The translations under genes and the position numbers were made by a program. Below, piece after piece: positions 21,418-33,840 of a DNA stretch of 64,000 bases. This DNA comes from Bursaphelenchus xylophilus (taxonomy: Eukaryota > Nematoda > Chromadorea > Rhabditida > Aphelenchoididae): assembly GCA_904066235.2 (NCBI GenBank), contig CAJFCV020000001.1, positions 10,969,291 to 11,033,290 on the forward strand, given 5' to 3'. Position 1 is the stretch's first letter. Every line of letters begins with the position of its first letter. The notes under the pieces are model-generated. The model searched no databases. It was given only the letters and a program-made list of their open reading frames with translations, and was not told the DNA's origin.

Positions 21418-24400
21418 TCAGATCGCTTCGATGTTATCGATCTTGAATTCCCTCATTTCGATGGCATTCTCATCATATTCGGGGCTGTTGTTCTTCTCGA
21501 AGAGTCGGCGAGAGCCGAGGGCGTGGAAGGCGTCGGACGGAGAGAGGATTATCATCGGCCCAAGGTTATCGGCGTGATCGGAGCCGCGTGAAGAAGCGGC
21601 CGAGGAGCTGGTATCGGTGTAATTATCGCTCAGCTGGGTCTTGTCGAAGCGGCTGAAATAGGGAAATTTTGAAAAATTATATTCAAAGAGGACCTTCTAC
21701 GAACGTACTTTACCAAAACTATCCCCCTTTTTCTACCACGAAATCCTCAAAAACTAAATTTTTACTCACTTTCCCTCCTCAAAATCGATGTTTCTCAAGA
21801 TTTTCTCCGAATTGATCGTATGCAATGGCAGTGCAAGTCCAATATGGTTTCCACAGTCATCGTAGACGATTCCAGAGTCCGCCAAATTCGGCATTGACGT
21901 AGTATGAGCGGTATTGTTGGCCGGGGGCTCTGGTTCGAGTCCAGTCTTCAACCGTCGTCGCTCGGCCGGCTGAATATCCTGATCTTTGCGGATTAATGGG
22001 ATTTTCAAATTCTCCGCATCTTCCGGAAACGACTCGAAACTCAGCGCCGGTCGTTTGAACAACTGACTAGAGGTTATGGGCTCACAAAGATTGCCGTCAG
22101 ATGTGGACATTTCCTGCGAAAGTTCGGCCAGATTGGGCTCGGGAAAGCCGACCAACGAATTGGACTTGGTCATCGAGAAGTTGGCGTCCGGCGTCTGATT
22201 GGGGTCGTGAACTTCAGCCTGCACTTTGATCGTATTCGTCGAGGGAACAGAATCCGATATCACAGTTGGATGCGGTGTATCTTGTCCGATGTTGACTGTA
22301 GAGTGCGCATATCGGTGTGGATACGATCTGTCCTCATTCAGCGTGGAATTCGATTGATTGGGAAGGCTTTGAGTTTGTTGTTGTCTTCGCAAATCCAATG
22401 GGAAATTGGCCTCGTATGGCCGATAATATTGAGGATTGGACTGGGTGCTCAACGATCCATCAGGACTATGAGGAGGGGATTGCCGGGAGAATCGCCGTTC
22501 CACTCCAATATACCGGACGGGGTCTTGGTTCCTCTGTTCATTGGCTAGATCCTCAAGAACCTCCTCGAAGGACTTTCCCATTCCAGTTGGATCTCCGTTC
22601 AAATCATCCAATTTCTTGGCAAAATTCGGGTCCGCCATGATCTTCTGCACCTTCTTCTGACGTTTCTCTCTGAACCCCATTGGACCACCTTTCGAGTCAA
22701 GAATAATGTTATTTAGTCCGAGTTGAGGCGGTTCGTGCGTTTCATTGAATCCGATCAGATGTTCTCGCTCATACAACGGCCTCATAATTCCGCCTGAGCT
22801 CATCGGAAAGTTGACGGATCCATTGGATTTCAACGACAGACTTGAACTGGCTGCCGACATCCTTGAGCCGCAAGAAGTTCGGCGTCCACTCGAGATTCCA
22901 CTAAACGAGTCATCGTCGTCCTTGTCGAAGATACGATCCCCACACTGCACGTAGACAATCATCGCGACTGTGCCGATTATGGCAATGGTCAGCAAAACAA
23001 CCAGAATGATGAGAACCCACTCGCGGAAGTGAGCGCTTTGATAAAACTTGGGCCGATGATCCTCTTCCCGATACTCCTTCACCTTGATCCCGTCGAACCA
23101 CTCCGTCTTCTGGACATCAATCTGCGGCACGTTGTGGTTTTTGTCCGACTTTGGATGAACAATCGCGCTGACCACCTCCGACTTTAGCGGAGATTCTCCT
23201 TTCAGCGACGAATGACTGGTAATATAAACGGCATATTCGTCCTTCTCCTGAGTGGTCAGAATGTGGTTGTTGACATCATGACCTTCCACAAAGTACCCCG
23301 CACCTTCTCGTTGTCCCACCTTCTTCCAATGCACATTGTAGCCGTCGAAATAAGGGACTTTGGACAGGAGAACGGTCGGAATTGGAGGCTTCCAGGAGAC
23401 TTGAAGAACTCGGTCGCTCAGTTGAGTGGTGTTGATCTCCACCGGAGGAGGCAATGGAAGATTCTCTGGGGTCTTGCAGGAGAACTCGGAGCCTTGGTAT
23501 TCCTGGAGTTCGGAGTTGAAAACGTTGATCCAGATTTTGTAGGTGAAGCCGGGGAAAAGGTCTTGAATGTAGCTGACTGTCTCATTGCCTTCCGTGAAGA
23601 GGTTGCTGAAATGAGAAAATCAGTAAGCTCTGTCGATTGTTTTTACTATTTCAATTAATTTTAACAATTCCCAAAGCGAAAACTTTAGATGTCAAAAATT
23701 TTTTGGCATTCTGCAACAACGCTAAAAACTTCGAAAATCGCCCAAAAACTTTTCAAAAACTATATCGAGACGTTCCTGGTGCTATTTTAGAGTCAATAAG
23801 TTCTATTTTTGTAGTGTTTCTGTTTTTAGATTATCAGCTGTCATGTGGAATACAAAATTTTTATGGAACCCAGACTAAAATAATAAAATGTAGTTTTAGA
23901 AGTCGCAAATTTCTTACGCTTTTCTCTTTTTGACCTCCAGATCTTCTGGTCCATCGTATCGGTAGTTTAGGATAAATCCTCCCACATCTGCGTGATCGCC
24001 CACTGCATTTCGAGGCCATCGAATCAATATCAATGATCGGTCGTCTCGCGACTGAACACATCGACAATATCCGAACTTGGCGCAATCTACCGGGGTTGGC
24101 TCTCTCTTTGCCGTTGGGGAGAAGGAGTCGTCCGCTTTGAGTTGTTTTACACGACCCTTCTGGTCTAGTAGAGGGACGTTCTGACAATGCCAGAGGCCGA
24201 TCTTTGGGATCTTGGTGGATTTGACATTGTCGACGGACTTCTGAGCTTGGCTATCACTATTGTCTGCCTTCGTATTGAATTTTTCGTTCTTTCCGGCTTT
24301 TTGAGCTCGATCTTCTCCTTGTCCTCTTTGTCCGAGATCTTTTCGTTCATAAGCTGAGCAAACTTGGTAGACTGTTCCCACCTTCAAGTCCTCTGTGAGA

Positions 24401-27400
24401 GTCATAACATTAGTTGTGAAGTCGGCGAGCGTGGAATGATTGGTATCTACTTCTCCATCGATAACTTCATTCGACTCTTTGTTTTCTCCTTGGTATAGAT
24501 TAGACAGTGGTCGATAATGCACTCGAACTGATGTGACATTATGAGTATCGAGGACGTTGAAGCTCAGTTTCAGTTTTGGTTCGGCTCCAACTTGTTCGAT
24601 TTTGGGGGTTGGAGCGGGGATCGACCAGTCGACCTCAACGTTCGATTTCTCTTCATCCACCACGATCAATGTGTAGCCGAATTCCTTGACCGATTCGAGT
24701 TTGTAGGGGCTTGGAAGGAGCGCTCTTGTTCTTGGGATTACTCGGACTTTGAATGCGAATGGCGATGGGATGTCGAGTTGATAGCTGGTCTGATTTGCAG
24801 CTACAAAAATTCTGAACCGTTGAGTGTGTGGTTTCTCTCCGCCTTCGGGCAAAGTGATGGCCGAACTCAGGTTGAACAAGTCGATCTGGTAGTCCTTGAG
24901 TTCTCCGGGGACTTCCGGCCTTTTCCAATGGATCTCCAGATGTTCGTCTTTGAAGGCCCAATCCAATTCCAGCGAACTCCTGGCCGTCCCGTCCCAGCTC
25001 GTCGCATTCACTTCGGCTGAGAGCGGAGTGATCACCGAGGCCTTTTCATCCACAACCATGCTGATTCTGAACGTATAAGCAGTTGCCACTCCCAACGGAT
25101 AGGGTGGGTGAACATCCATTACACAATGATTGTTCTCCGTGCACCGTGCGCCATTCCCCGGCATTATATTCAACGCTTTAAGACGGTCAGCGGTGTGGTA
25201 GACTAGGAAATAAGTCGAAATCATCCCTTCCCAGTATTGTAGAGCATCTGGAAGATCGAAATGAGCAGTGAAACTGGCTTTGACATGGTCGACCTTCATC
25301 TCGAGGTTCTTCAAGACAAGCTCTGTCGATTTCTTCACTTTCAGAAGGTTGTGTTGGAGTCGCTGCGCGTGGCCTTTGCGGACAACACATTCGTACATCC
25401 CCTGGAAATAGTTGTGATTAGATTTTCGACAAATTATAAGGAAATTTTTGAATTTTTTTGAAAGAAATTTGCAAAAACCTTGTTTTAGACTGTTTCCAAG
25501 AAATGATTGCGTATTTTACCATCTGAGATTCCCTCCTTACCTCATCAGTCTTCTGGGCAAGCGATATAAACAGCGCTTTCCCAACCACAGCTCCTTCGCC
25601 GATGTTCTCCACTCTTCTGTAGACCCGTTCGTTTGCTCGAATTTCAACCCCATCCTTGAACCAAGTGGCCATTTCTGGTGTCTCATCCAACGAAGGGTGG
25701 GTCTCACACATGATCTTGACAGGCGTTCCTTGGTTCTTATAGATCGTGGTGAATTCTTCGGTCTCAAAATCCACGGCTTGAGCTAAAATAAGGTTGAGAT
25801 TAGGATGAGAAGTTATGACTTTGGGGAGTTTCCGTGCGTTAGCGGTAAAAAACTTACGTTTGACTTCGAGTTTAGTCTTGAACACGCGAATTGTCTCGTT
25901 GCCATCAGTTTGAAAGCACTCGTATACGGCTTTATCGCTTTTTTCGACGGAATTGAAGTAAAGAACCGTCGAGTTTGCAATGAGATCTGAAAAATGGAGG
26001 ATTAATCCTTACCTATAGACTTTTTTTGACGGTTAAGTAACGGTTTTACTCACCTCTTCCTTCCTCGGTAACCTTATACCATTGGGACTCAAAATCTTCG
26101 TCCCAACATTCCACCATCAAAGGCTCGTATTCTCGGGCCTCCACAGCTTCCGCAGGGAGTTCGGCTTCTTGCGCAAGGACAGTGTCGTCCGCAGTTTGGT
26201 GAGCTGTGACTTCGGCCATATCTCTGGACTTTATGGTCACATTGGAGCGGAGTCTAATCCCACATTCGTAGAGCCCAATGTGTTGGCGCTCGATTTCCGG
26301 GATGTAAAGGACACTGAGCCGGTGCGGGTTACTGTAGCTGAAATTGAAGGGGTCGTTAGGCAAGAATTGATAGGAAGTCTTTGTTTTGAGAAATGAAGTA
26401 TGTGCGATGCTTTTTCAAGAAAAGGAAAAAATCTTACACTTCAAATTTCCGATCGCTCTCCTCGATCAATTTCTCGTTATGCCACCACAGCATCTCCTTC
26501 ACCTCGGTGTAGTTGTGGACACATTCCAATCGGACCATCTTCCCGAAAGGAACGGCCACTTTTCTCGGCCAGATCTTCAGATCCGACTTTCTCAAAGCCG
26601 GGAAGTTCAAGGTCCGAGAGAACACCGTAATCGGCTCCGAGACATCCGCAACGGCGATCTGAGCCGTGCATGTTGGGTACAGCCCCTGAAAAAGTTGTCG
26701 TAGAACGGTTTCGGTATATTGGATTTAGAGTAAAAAAATTTTTGTAAAACTCACGTTATAAATCACATCAGCGAGCTGTTTTCCACGCAGGATTAGACGG
26801 GATGAGTTGGAGAGGGCACTTGAAGTATGGAAATCGGCCCAATGGATAATCGGAGAGGAACTGTTTTGGAGTTGGAGGTCTTTCAGTGTGAGTGTGCAGT
26901 CGAGGACGACTTGGCGGATAGTGTGGTTCAGTTTGAAGGTTTCGTCTGAAAAGAATGGTAATTATACATCACAGTATCCAGGGGGTAAATTCATGTTCAA
27001 AAGATTTCTCTTTACGAAAGATTTTTTCCGGGCTACTCACCTCGTCCCTCATTGATGACATCCACAATAACTTTGTCATCAATTCTGATTGTCCGATTAA
27101 AATAAATCGAATAATTGGGCCGAACCTTAGCCAAATCCATCACTTCCAAGTTCCTCGCCTTCTCTTCCTTGGCGTCCTTCTCTTCCGAAGTTGGTAATTT
27201 TACCGCTTCGACGGTCGGAGCCACATCTTCCACCTTTTTCCCCGAAATTTTGGCCAGTTTCTTCAGTGCCTCGGGGTTGTCGCTGAGCAAGGCGGCAGCT
27301 GCCGCCGAGTCCAGCCGAATCGGACCACCCTTGGCCAGGTCGAGCACGTCTTTGTCCGATTTGAAGAGTTTGGAGGTATCCACTTTCGAGTCGACGACAA

Positions 27401-27635
27401 TCCTTCCGTTTGCATCCAAATGCCCGATCTGTTGGACGGCGCGTCGTGCCCTCAGGGCTTCCAACGAGCGTGTGTGGCCGTTTGTGTCGACGCCAGGTCG
27501 ACTTTGTTGTGCTGTGGAGGTGGGTGCGAAGAGGAGGAATAACATCAACAATATGTACAGATAGGATTTGAGGCTATGGTAGAGGGGTGTGGTGCGCCTG
27601 TTGCGGTCGCGTTTTCGCCGCTTGCGCTGCGGCAT
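21418..27635 (-). CDS. Large Ig/FN3 single-pass transmembrane receptor-like protein
   Basis: Nine exons on the minus strand: 27635-27041, 26945-26755, 26685-26438, 26337-26054, 25986-25858, 25782-25541, 25401-23918, 23605-21770, 21652-21418. All phases close; 1747 residues. A basic N-terminus precedes a hydrophobic signal segment (residues about 25-38). Residues 60-200 are a low-complexity, lysine/alanine-rich pro-region with RARRA, a possible furin-type site. About four Ig-like domains follow (Cys215/Trp234/Cys268 in the first; GLYECG, AVYECF and GMYECV in later ones), then several FN3-like domains to about 1240 with a charged insertion near QRGQGEDRAQKAG. The transmembrane helix is about 1254-1276 (WVLIILVVLLTIAIIGTVAM), followed by a ~470-residue cytoplasmic tail ending DNIEAI. 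The architecture fits neural adhesion or guidance receptors. I do not recognise a specific orthologue: it is not a standard DCC or Robo tail. The acceptor CTTTCAG lies 15 bases before the ATG. Confidence 0.88.
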
Positions 27636-28260
27636 GACTTGAGGTACCGTCTGAAAGTATTTATTGTCAAAAAAATTTTTTGAAATTCGCATTAAAATGT
27701 GAAAAATTTTGCCTGGGGATCAGCTTGACCCAATGGGACAAGTGTTTCTCTCGCAAAATAATCATATGTGATTGAAAATACGCTTTAAACAGAACCAACT
27801 AACCGGAACCTCCAAAATCTCACAAAAAGAAAGAGTTGACTCCAGTGTGTCAATTCTTCCCCTCTAAACGAACCCATACCGAAACCGCGTCCAAAAACAA
27901 ATACACCGCAATTCACGGAGATCCTTATTATCCCATCTTTCTTGCCCATGTTTCCCTCCCCGCTCCTTGACTCATACTGAATCGGTAATTAGGCCATTTA
28001 TCGAAAGCAGAATTAATCTCCACCCTTAATCGACCATCTACCAGCGCTCCCGATGTGGGTGTGTGCAGAAGAAGGTCCCTCCCCAATAAAAGCAGATCAT
28101 GGGATTGTTAATCCCCGAAAACAGTAATTCCGTTGAACCTCGCGGATTAGTGACGCCAAGTGGATGACATTTGGCCCACGAACGCGTCAATCCACGAACA
28201 ATCGGGGTTACGGAGCAATGGGAAAGCCCGCAGGCGATCTTTAGTTTGGGAGAGAAACAG
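27636..28260. promoter_or_regulatory. Putative upstream regulatory region of the Ig/FN3 gene
   Basis: Directly upstream of the Ig/FN3 ATG. The part 27960-28260 is GC-richer than its surroundings and carries a cluster of K50-homeodomain-like TAATC words, including the near-palindrome GGGATTGTTAATCCC at about 28097-28111 and CGGATTAG at about 28141. No coding frame is supported. Regulatory role is inferred from position and motif clustering. Confidence 0.35.
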
Positions 28261-31091
28261 GAAAACAGTTTTGCTTTACAAGGAATACAATTGGAAAAAT
28301 ACGGTGCAAATTTGAACTTGTTTTAAAAAAGTTGTAATAGTAGTAAGTGAAAAGCTCAAATCTGGGAGTTGAAGTGTTTTTCGAGGAAAAATGTATCTTG
28401 CGAACTTTTATTGCTATCTTTGGTCTTAAAAAGTAGAGCCTTTTTATGAAATTTGGCAAAAATTGGGGAACTCAGTATGTCCGAAGGGGTTGATGAAATT
28501 TTCAGACCGCGTTATGCAGAAATTACCGAGATCTGAGACTTTTAACTTCAAAAAAGCTGAAAATTTTAAAAGTTATCGCTTAACAATTAATCATACCATT
28601 GCAGAATTCCAAAGCTAAGCCATTTTCTTAAAGATTAGAGCAATAAATTAATATTCCAAAAATAAGCCCCGCCCACAGAAACCCGCATGACCAAAATAAT
28701 TTTAAAACATCCCCTATTATCCCCGCAATTAATCGAATATCAATTAGATAGAGTTGGAGAAGCAGCAGAAGCTGATTTGGGCACGTGTGAAGATATGATT
28801 AGATTAATAATTTTTAATTGTACCTAGTGTAATGTAAAAATTTTTTTTGGCTAAAGTAACATTTTTAGAAGACAACTAGCGGATTGAGCTGGAGATGGCG
28901 AAAAAGAGGCCATTTAGGGATAAAAAGTTTTCATAAAAATTTCTGGATTAACATTTGAGGGAATGGCTCAAAGCAAAAAAAATGAACCCTGTCGAGAAGT
29001 TCAACTAGAAGATGAAACAAGATTAGAAAATTGCCGAAAGACGATTAGAAGCTATGCAGTGAAAAAATAAGACGCATTTCGCAACAAACATGGGATTTGA
29101 ATTGCTAATTTTAGTTACTAAAGTACAGTATCTTAGGCGAAAAAGAAATTGTATCGGACTTTGCCCAAATTTGGTGAGATTTATAAGTTTTATTTCTTGA
29201 AGAATTCAGGAAATTTTAAGATCGCATTATGCAGAAACAATCGAAATTTAAAGGTGCTTTTTTCAAAAAAAAAATTTTTTTGATGACTAAATTTTTTTTT
29301 ATTTTTGATGCTTTGCGATATCCAACAATTAATTCAAATCCCCAAAAATATCTTTTTAATACCTTTTGGAAACGAACTACCTCTTCCTCCGGGCACTATC
29401 CTAACTTTAGCTTTCGCTAAAACAATGTTTTCGCTGATTGACGTCCGAAAAATTCATGCGTCGCTACCGTAATCCGATGGCTCTCACCGCAAAAGATTCT
29501 TTGAAAGAAGGTGCAGAAAAAAAAACAGATTACAATATCTAATCCCGGCTCCGAGGAGTACTCCTAACACCCTTAACGAGTCGACAGGAGTCGACCCAAT
29601 TGGACCTTGGCTTCCGGCGATGCCCATCGACTTCGGCGGAGGCCAAAAACTTGTATTTTGTAAGTAAAGTGCCAAGGGCATGCCTTTGATTTTTTCGGCG
29701 GGGAAAGGTCGAATAATAGAGCTCAGAATTTACGAATAAGGACAAGCGGACATTTTGAAAGTGTTTGTTTTTTTGGCACGTGGCAAAACAGTTAAATATT
29801 CAAACAAAACAATCAAAATAATGTTATGGTAATAAAAACAGTTTAAGTAATCAATAAATTGATTACAACTAATTAGTGGCACAATCAAAAATAAATTGAG
29901 CGTACGTGAGATTTGGTAGCAGAAAAGTGCAAATTACTGCTGTAACACGAGTAAAGTACAGCGATTATCTAAAAAACACAAAACGGAAACCCGCAATAAG
30001 CCAAGAAATTGTGTAATTTGTTGACAAAATGCATGTTAGTAGCGTTTTGGTGACTAAAAATGGAATATTAACTCGTTGAGGAAGGCCCGAGCAAAAGCGA
30101 GATTTTTTGATTTCACAAAGATTATATTTCTGTATTTTCTGCATAACGCGGTTTGAAATTTTGCAAAAAGATTAGGCGAGATCTTTGTAATCATTTTTTT
30201 ACATTTTTTGGTGGTTTTTTCAAGTATTTCTATATAACGCGGTCTAAAACTGACCTCAAAACCTCAAAAAATCCTATTAATTTATTGTAGGTCATACGGA
30301 GAAAGTTTTTTTAGGACAAAGAACCAACGTTGCTTTCAAATCCCCATCTGCAAAAAGTCACTAATACTCCTTGAAAATGGGCCATGAATAATTTAAGTAT
30401 TACCCCTAATCCGTTGGAGCAAAATTCCTCGGCTACAGTATAGAATGGGAGGCAAATTATGTTACGAAAAAAGAATATTTTGAGAATTTTTTACAAGCAA
30501 TTTCGGATAATTATAGAGTGAAAACAGTGTCAGTGGGAGGTAATTAGTGGAGAGCAGAGGTCGCTAATTCACCGGAAATGCGGCCAACGACATTTTTTGT
30601 CAACATTCTGCCGGCGGCGGAAAAATACGGCCAAAGAGCGGCAAAAAGTTGCAAAATTTTCAGTTTTTAGTCGATTTCTCAATCTTATGACCAGAATAAT
30701 ATCACGAAATGACACGGCGGACCTTTACAGCGCTGAAAAAGTGCAGCATTACGACTTTTGTGCCATTTGCATCATCAAGGGGCTAGAAATTGCATGAGGA
30801 AAACACTTGACTCAAGTGGGTCACGTGTCCCTCGCTACTCGAAAGACCACACTTTTCGGTGGGCCGGAGTTAATTTTGGACCAATTTGGAGTCTTTGCGA
30901 GATTGAAGATCAAAGAATGCGAAATGTAGGGGAAAAATAAATTTTTATATTGTTATAGAGTTATAGAGACATCAAGGTGGGAGGAAGATGGAAAAAGATG
31001 GCGGACAATGTCTGTTATAGTTTGAATATTGAAGAATGATCTTACGATTAGGGAAAATATTATTTTAGACCGCCAAAAGGCCGGAAAATTT
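28261..31091. other. Intergenic AT-rich stretch, no supported gene
   Basis: Contains several copies of the dispersed word CTGCATAACGCGGT (for example near 30142) or its complement CGCATTATGCAG (29222), and the homeodomain-like palindromes at 29847-29877. I see no exon or RNA gene. Confidence 0.5.
29847..29877. promoter_or_regulatory. Two adjacent homeodomain-like palindromes
   Basis: GTAATCAATAAATTGATTAC (29847-29866) has perfect 9-base arms, and ACTAATTAGT (29868-29877) is a perfect 10-base palindrome. TAAT/ATTA and TGATTNAT cores are typical of homeodomain and PBX/HOX sites. It lies about 2.2 kb upstream of the Ig/FN3 ATG. Confidence 0.35.
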
Positions 31092-31260
31092 GAAATTCTT
31101 TAAAATCCGTCATCATGACTTGTTTTATTGTGCAAAATTTCCTGTTTTATTGCAAAATAAAATGGTTTTGCGCTATGCTCTATCTACTGAAAAAATTTTG
31201 ACATCATAAGTGCACAGCCTGGCCTAAATTTGCATCACGATGACGAATTTTCTAGAATTT
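31092..31260. mobile_element. GTCATGATGAC-type element overlapping a possible terminal exon
   Basis: Left end AAAATCCGTCATCATGAC and right end CACGATGACGAATTTTCTAG form inverted termini about 165 bp apart. The right end would be read as the last codons of the tentative 31224-32701 gene. Confidence 0.65.
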
Positions 31261-32701
31261 TCGTATAAAATGTCCCCTCTCCTCAAAAACCTGTAAATCA
31301 AAATAAAGCTAATAAAGAGCCCGGAAACTACTAATTCCCTTCCATTTCCCCTCCGGCAATCATTTTGCAACACCCAAACCACCCCCTTATTCCCCTGTCT
31401 TATCAGCAATGACATCATTTCCAAACACTCATTCCCTCCAAAACCGAAATCTCTCCCGTCTTCCTGCAACAAGCCCCATTTATATCCTACAACAAAGATT
31501 GTAGAGGGCCTAAATTTAGCACCCCACCGAAAAAACATGTTTACAATTACATCTGTTTTACATCCAAAGTAATGTCACGAGGCCCTCACTCACCGGGAGC
31601 GCGTCCGAGTGCCAGGCGGCGGCGGAGGTGTGCGAACAGGAGATCCGACAGCAACACGGACTTGTTGATCCCGGTTGGGAAGGTCCACAATCCATCGATG
31701 GGTCGAGAGTTTCTGTCGATGAAACACGTTCTTGGGCACTTTTCGTTGATGAAACTTCATTTTTAGTCGATAAAATTGCTGTTGAGCCATGTTTCGACGG
31801 CAAAATTCTCTTTTCTACCGATAATTTCGTCGATGAATTTGCCGACGGGAAATTCTCCATCGATGAAAGTGTCGAGGAATTGGTGGAATCAGGAGCAAAA
31901 TGACCTTGTGGCTTCATTTTGTCCAGATCTATCGATGAATTTAGCGGATTCATCGATGAATTTGGCCGCTTTGTCGATGAAATTCGACTAAAATCCTTCC
32001 TTTTCCATCGACTTTGTCGCAAATTCGTCGACCAATTTTCACATTGATCCGGCGAGAAATTTGAACCTCTGTTCGAACAGCCTGACCTACAACGCCTTAG
32101 GCAATCGGGATCCATTGAAGTGGATGGATTCCGCGAGCAATCCATTGAGCAATGGGCGAGGTCCGCTACCCCGCCATGCGAGGGCGGACGCTTTTTGCGG
32201 GTCTTGGGCCGCGTTTTGAGGAAGCTCCGGGGATTTGTATTCGAAATTATTGTGCGTTGAGGCCCTCCAACAGCCGATCTCGACGTTGGCTGGGTGCGAA
32301 ATTGGGGTCGGACCTGCAAGAAAAAAGGGCGATTTGAGCCTGTTTTTGGGCGAAAATTCGATTAAAACACGAGCAACAAAAACTGTAAAGGAACGATGTA
32401 AACACGAACTTTGAGGTCCGAATTAGCCGTAAATTTCTTTAGAAATGACTAAGGTAATATAACTTGAAGGTAAAACGAGCTGTAAAAGTCCAACAACGGC
32501 TTGAAATGACTCGCCATTGGCATGAGGAACTTGCCGAAGGCCAATTCCGAAATGCCGGCGGCTCACGAAACCCTCGGGGCATAAAAATTTCAGACGTTTT
32601 AAAGTTACATTTACCGCGTTTTCCAGCGGTAAAACTCGAGAATTCAGGAAGAAATTGTAAATTCGAGCACTCGGTTGGGCACGAGAATGCCCTTTAGGCA
32701 T
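31224..32701 (-). CDS. Tentative serine-rich gene (central exon well supported, outer exons weak)
   Basis: The central exon 32313-31594 is solid: acceptor TTTTTTCTTGCAG, donor GTGAGT, 720 bases, open throughout in one frame, phase 0 at both ends. It encodes a basic N-terminal part, a cysteine patch (CSMDCS, CLRRCRSGCSNRG, CCCRISC) and a serine-rich stretch of repeated SSTK/SSMN/SSID units. A possible first exon is 32701-32615 (29 codons from ATG, donor GCG|GTAAAT, phase 0) and a possible last exon 31463-31224 (79 codons, acceptor TTGTTGCAG, one hydrophobic run LFISFILIY, then stop). That model gives 348 residues. The last exon would read through the end of a small repeat element, so it may be wrong. 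No recognised domain. The gene might instead continue with distant exons. Confidence 0.35.
31690..32000. repeat. Clustered TCGATGAA words within the serine-rich exon
   Basis: About ten copies of (A/G)TCGATGAA or its near variants occur in 300 bases, several in the palindromic setting TTCATCGATGAA. They create the SSxx residue pattern on the minus strand and a VDE pattern on the plus strand, so both strands stay open. Confidence 0.6.
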
Positions 32702-33683
32702 CGGAAAGCGAACTACAATCCAAATCAAACCAGAGGAAAGTGCGAAATTCCAATAAAATTATGCTTTTGCCGAGCGAAAACACTGACGTCATGGGAAAAG
32801 GTGTTCGGGAAATGAATCAAGGTTACATTGGAAACAAGAAAGGAGAAAAAAACACGTCATCATCACATGTTTTTGCAGAGATTTTGGCATTTTGGGGGTG
32901 ATATAGCAAGTGGAATATAAAAAAAGGTCGAAAATTTGGGGAAATCTGGGATTCTGACGGCACAGGAGATCTTTTCAGCTGAGAATTTGTAATCAAAAGT
33001 CATGTGGAATTATGTAATCGAGAAAAATTTCGAAAAAGTATCGAAATTGCAAAAAAAATTTTTTGAAAATAAAAGTCTCAAAAATTCGGGAATTTCTGCA
33101 TAACGCGATTTAAAATTCACAGAATTCATTGGCAACAAGTAGATTTGATTTGCCCCAACTTTCAAAAAAATCAGCGCAAAAATAAGGAGTAGTTATCCAG
33201 TTGTAAAAACTGGTAAACCCAAAAAAAATACGGTATCCGCTCTCCGCGCTACCTCCGAATCGGGCCCCCCTCTCTTCCTCTGCGGCCCTCCAACACTACT
33301 CATAAAGCGGAATAACAAGTTAGAAATGTATCATTCTTCTGGTGCGCCCCTTAATCTGAGCCCTGAGGCGGCTCGCCCCTTTTTCCTCCCTCGGCCAGCG
33401 CTCAATCCCCCCACTTTCCGGAATCTTTGGCCTCACGAGGTCGCCATGGAAACCACAACCCCTTCGCCCAAAATGTAATCAAAATAATTCCTTTTCGGAG
33501 CGCGCTCCACGAAATGTAGAAAAAACAACTTCGAAATTAACGCCAAGAAGTGGTTCGCGAGCGCGGAGGATAAAGGAAAAAAGTGGGTAAAAGAGCGAGC
33601 TGGTCGAGGAAGCAGTAAAAGTTACAGCAAAATTGGCAAAAGTCATCAGCCAAAAATGAGATTTTTTTTAGCGAAAAACGAAA
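32702..33683. other. Non-coding stretch with a GC-rich island at 33230-33580
   Basis: A perfect TGACGTCA lies at 32784-32791. Bases 33230-33580 are markedly GC-richer than the flanks and lack an open exon with splice sites. I see no gene; the island may be regulatory. Confidence 0.35.
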
Positions 33684-33840
33684 AATTTCCAAAAAATCCG
33701 TCATGATGACATAAAATAAAATTGCAAAAATTATTTCAACTTAATCGAGAAAATAGCATAGGCCATCATCTACAACCCGATTTTTTTCAAAATCCAAATT
33801 TAAAAAAAAATACGTCATGACGACATATTTTTTGGAATTT
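33684..33840. mobile_element. GTCATGATGAC-type element
   Basis: Left end TTTCCAAAAAATCCGTCATG and right end GTCATGACGACATATTTTTT with TGGAA form inverted termini about 157 bp apart. Confidence 0.7.

Noticed and set aside
31628..31991. Plus-strand frames with VDE repeats
   Set aside because: Antisense reading of the TCGATGAA repeats in the minus-strand exon; no plus-strand splice sites.
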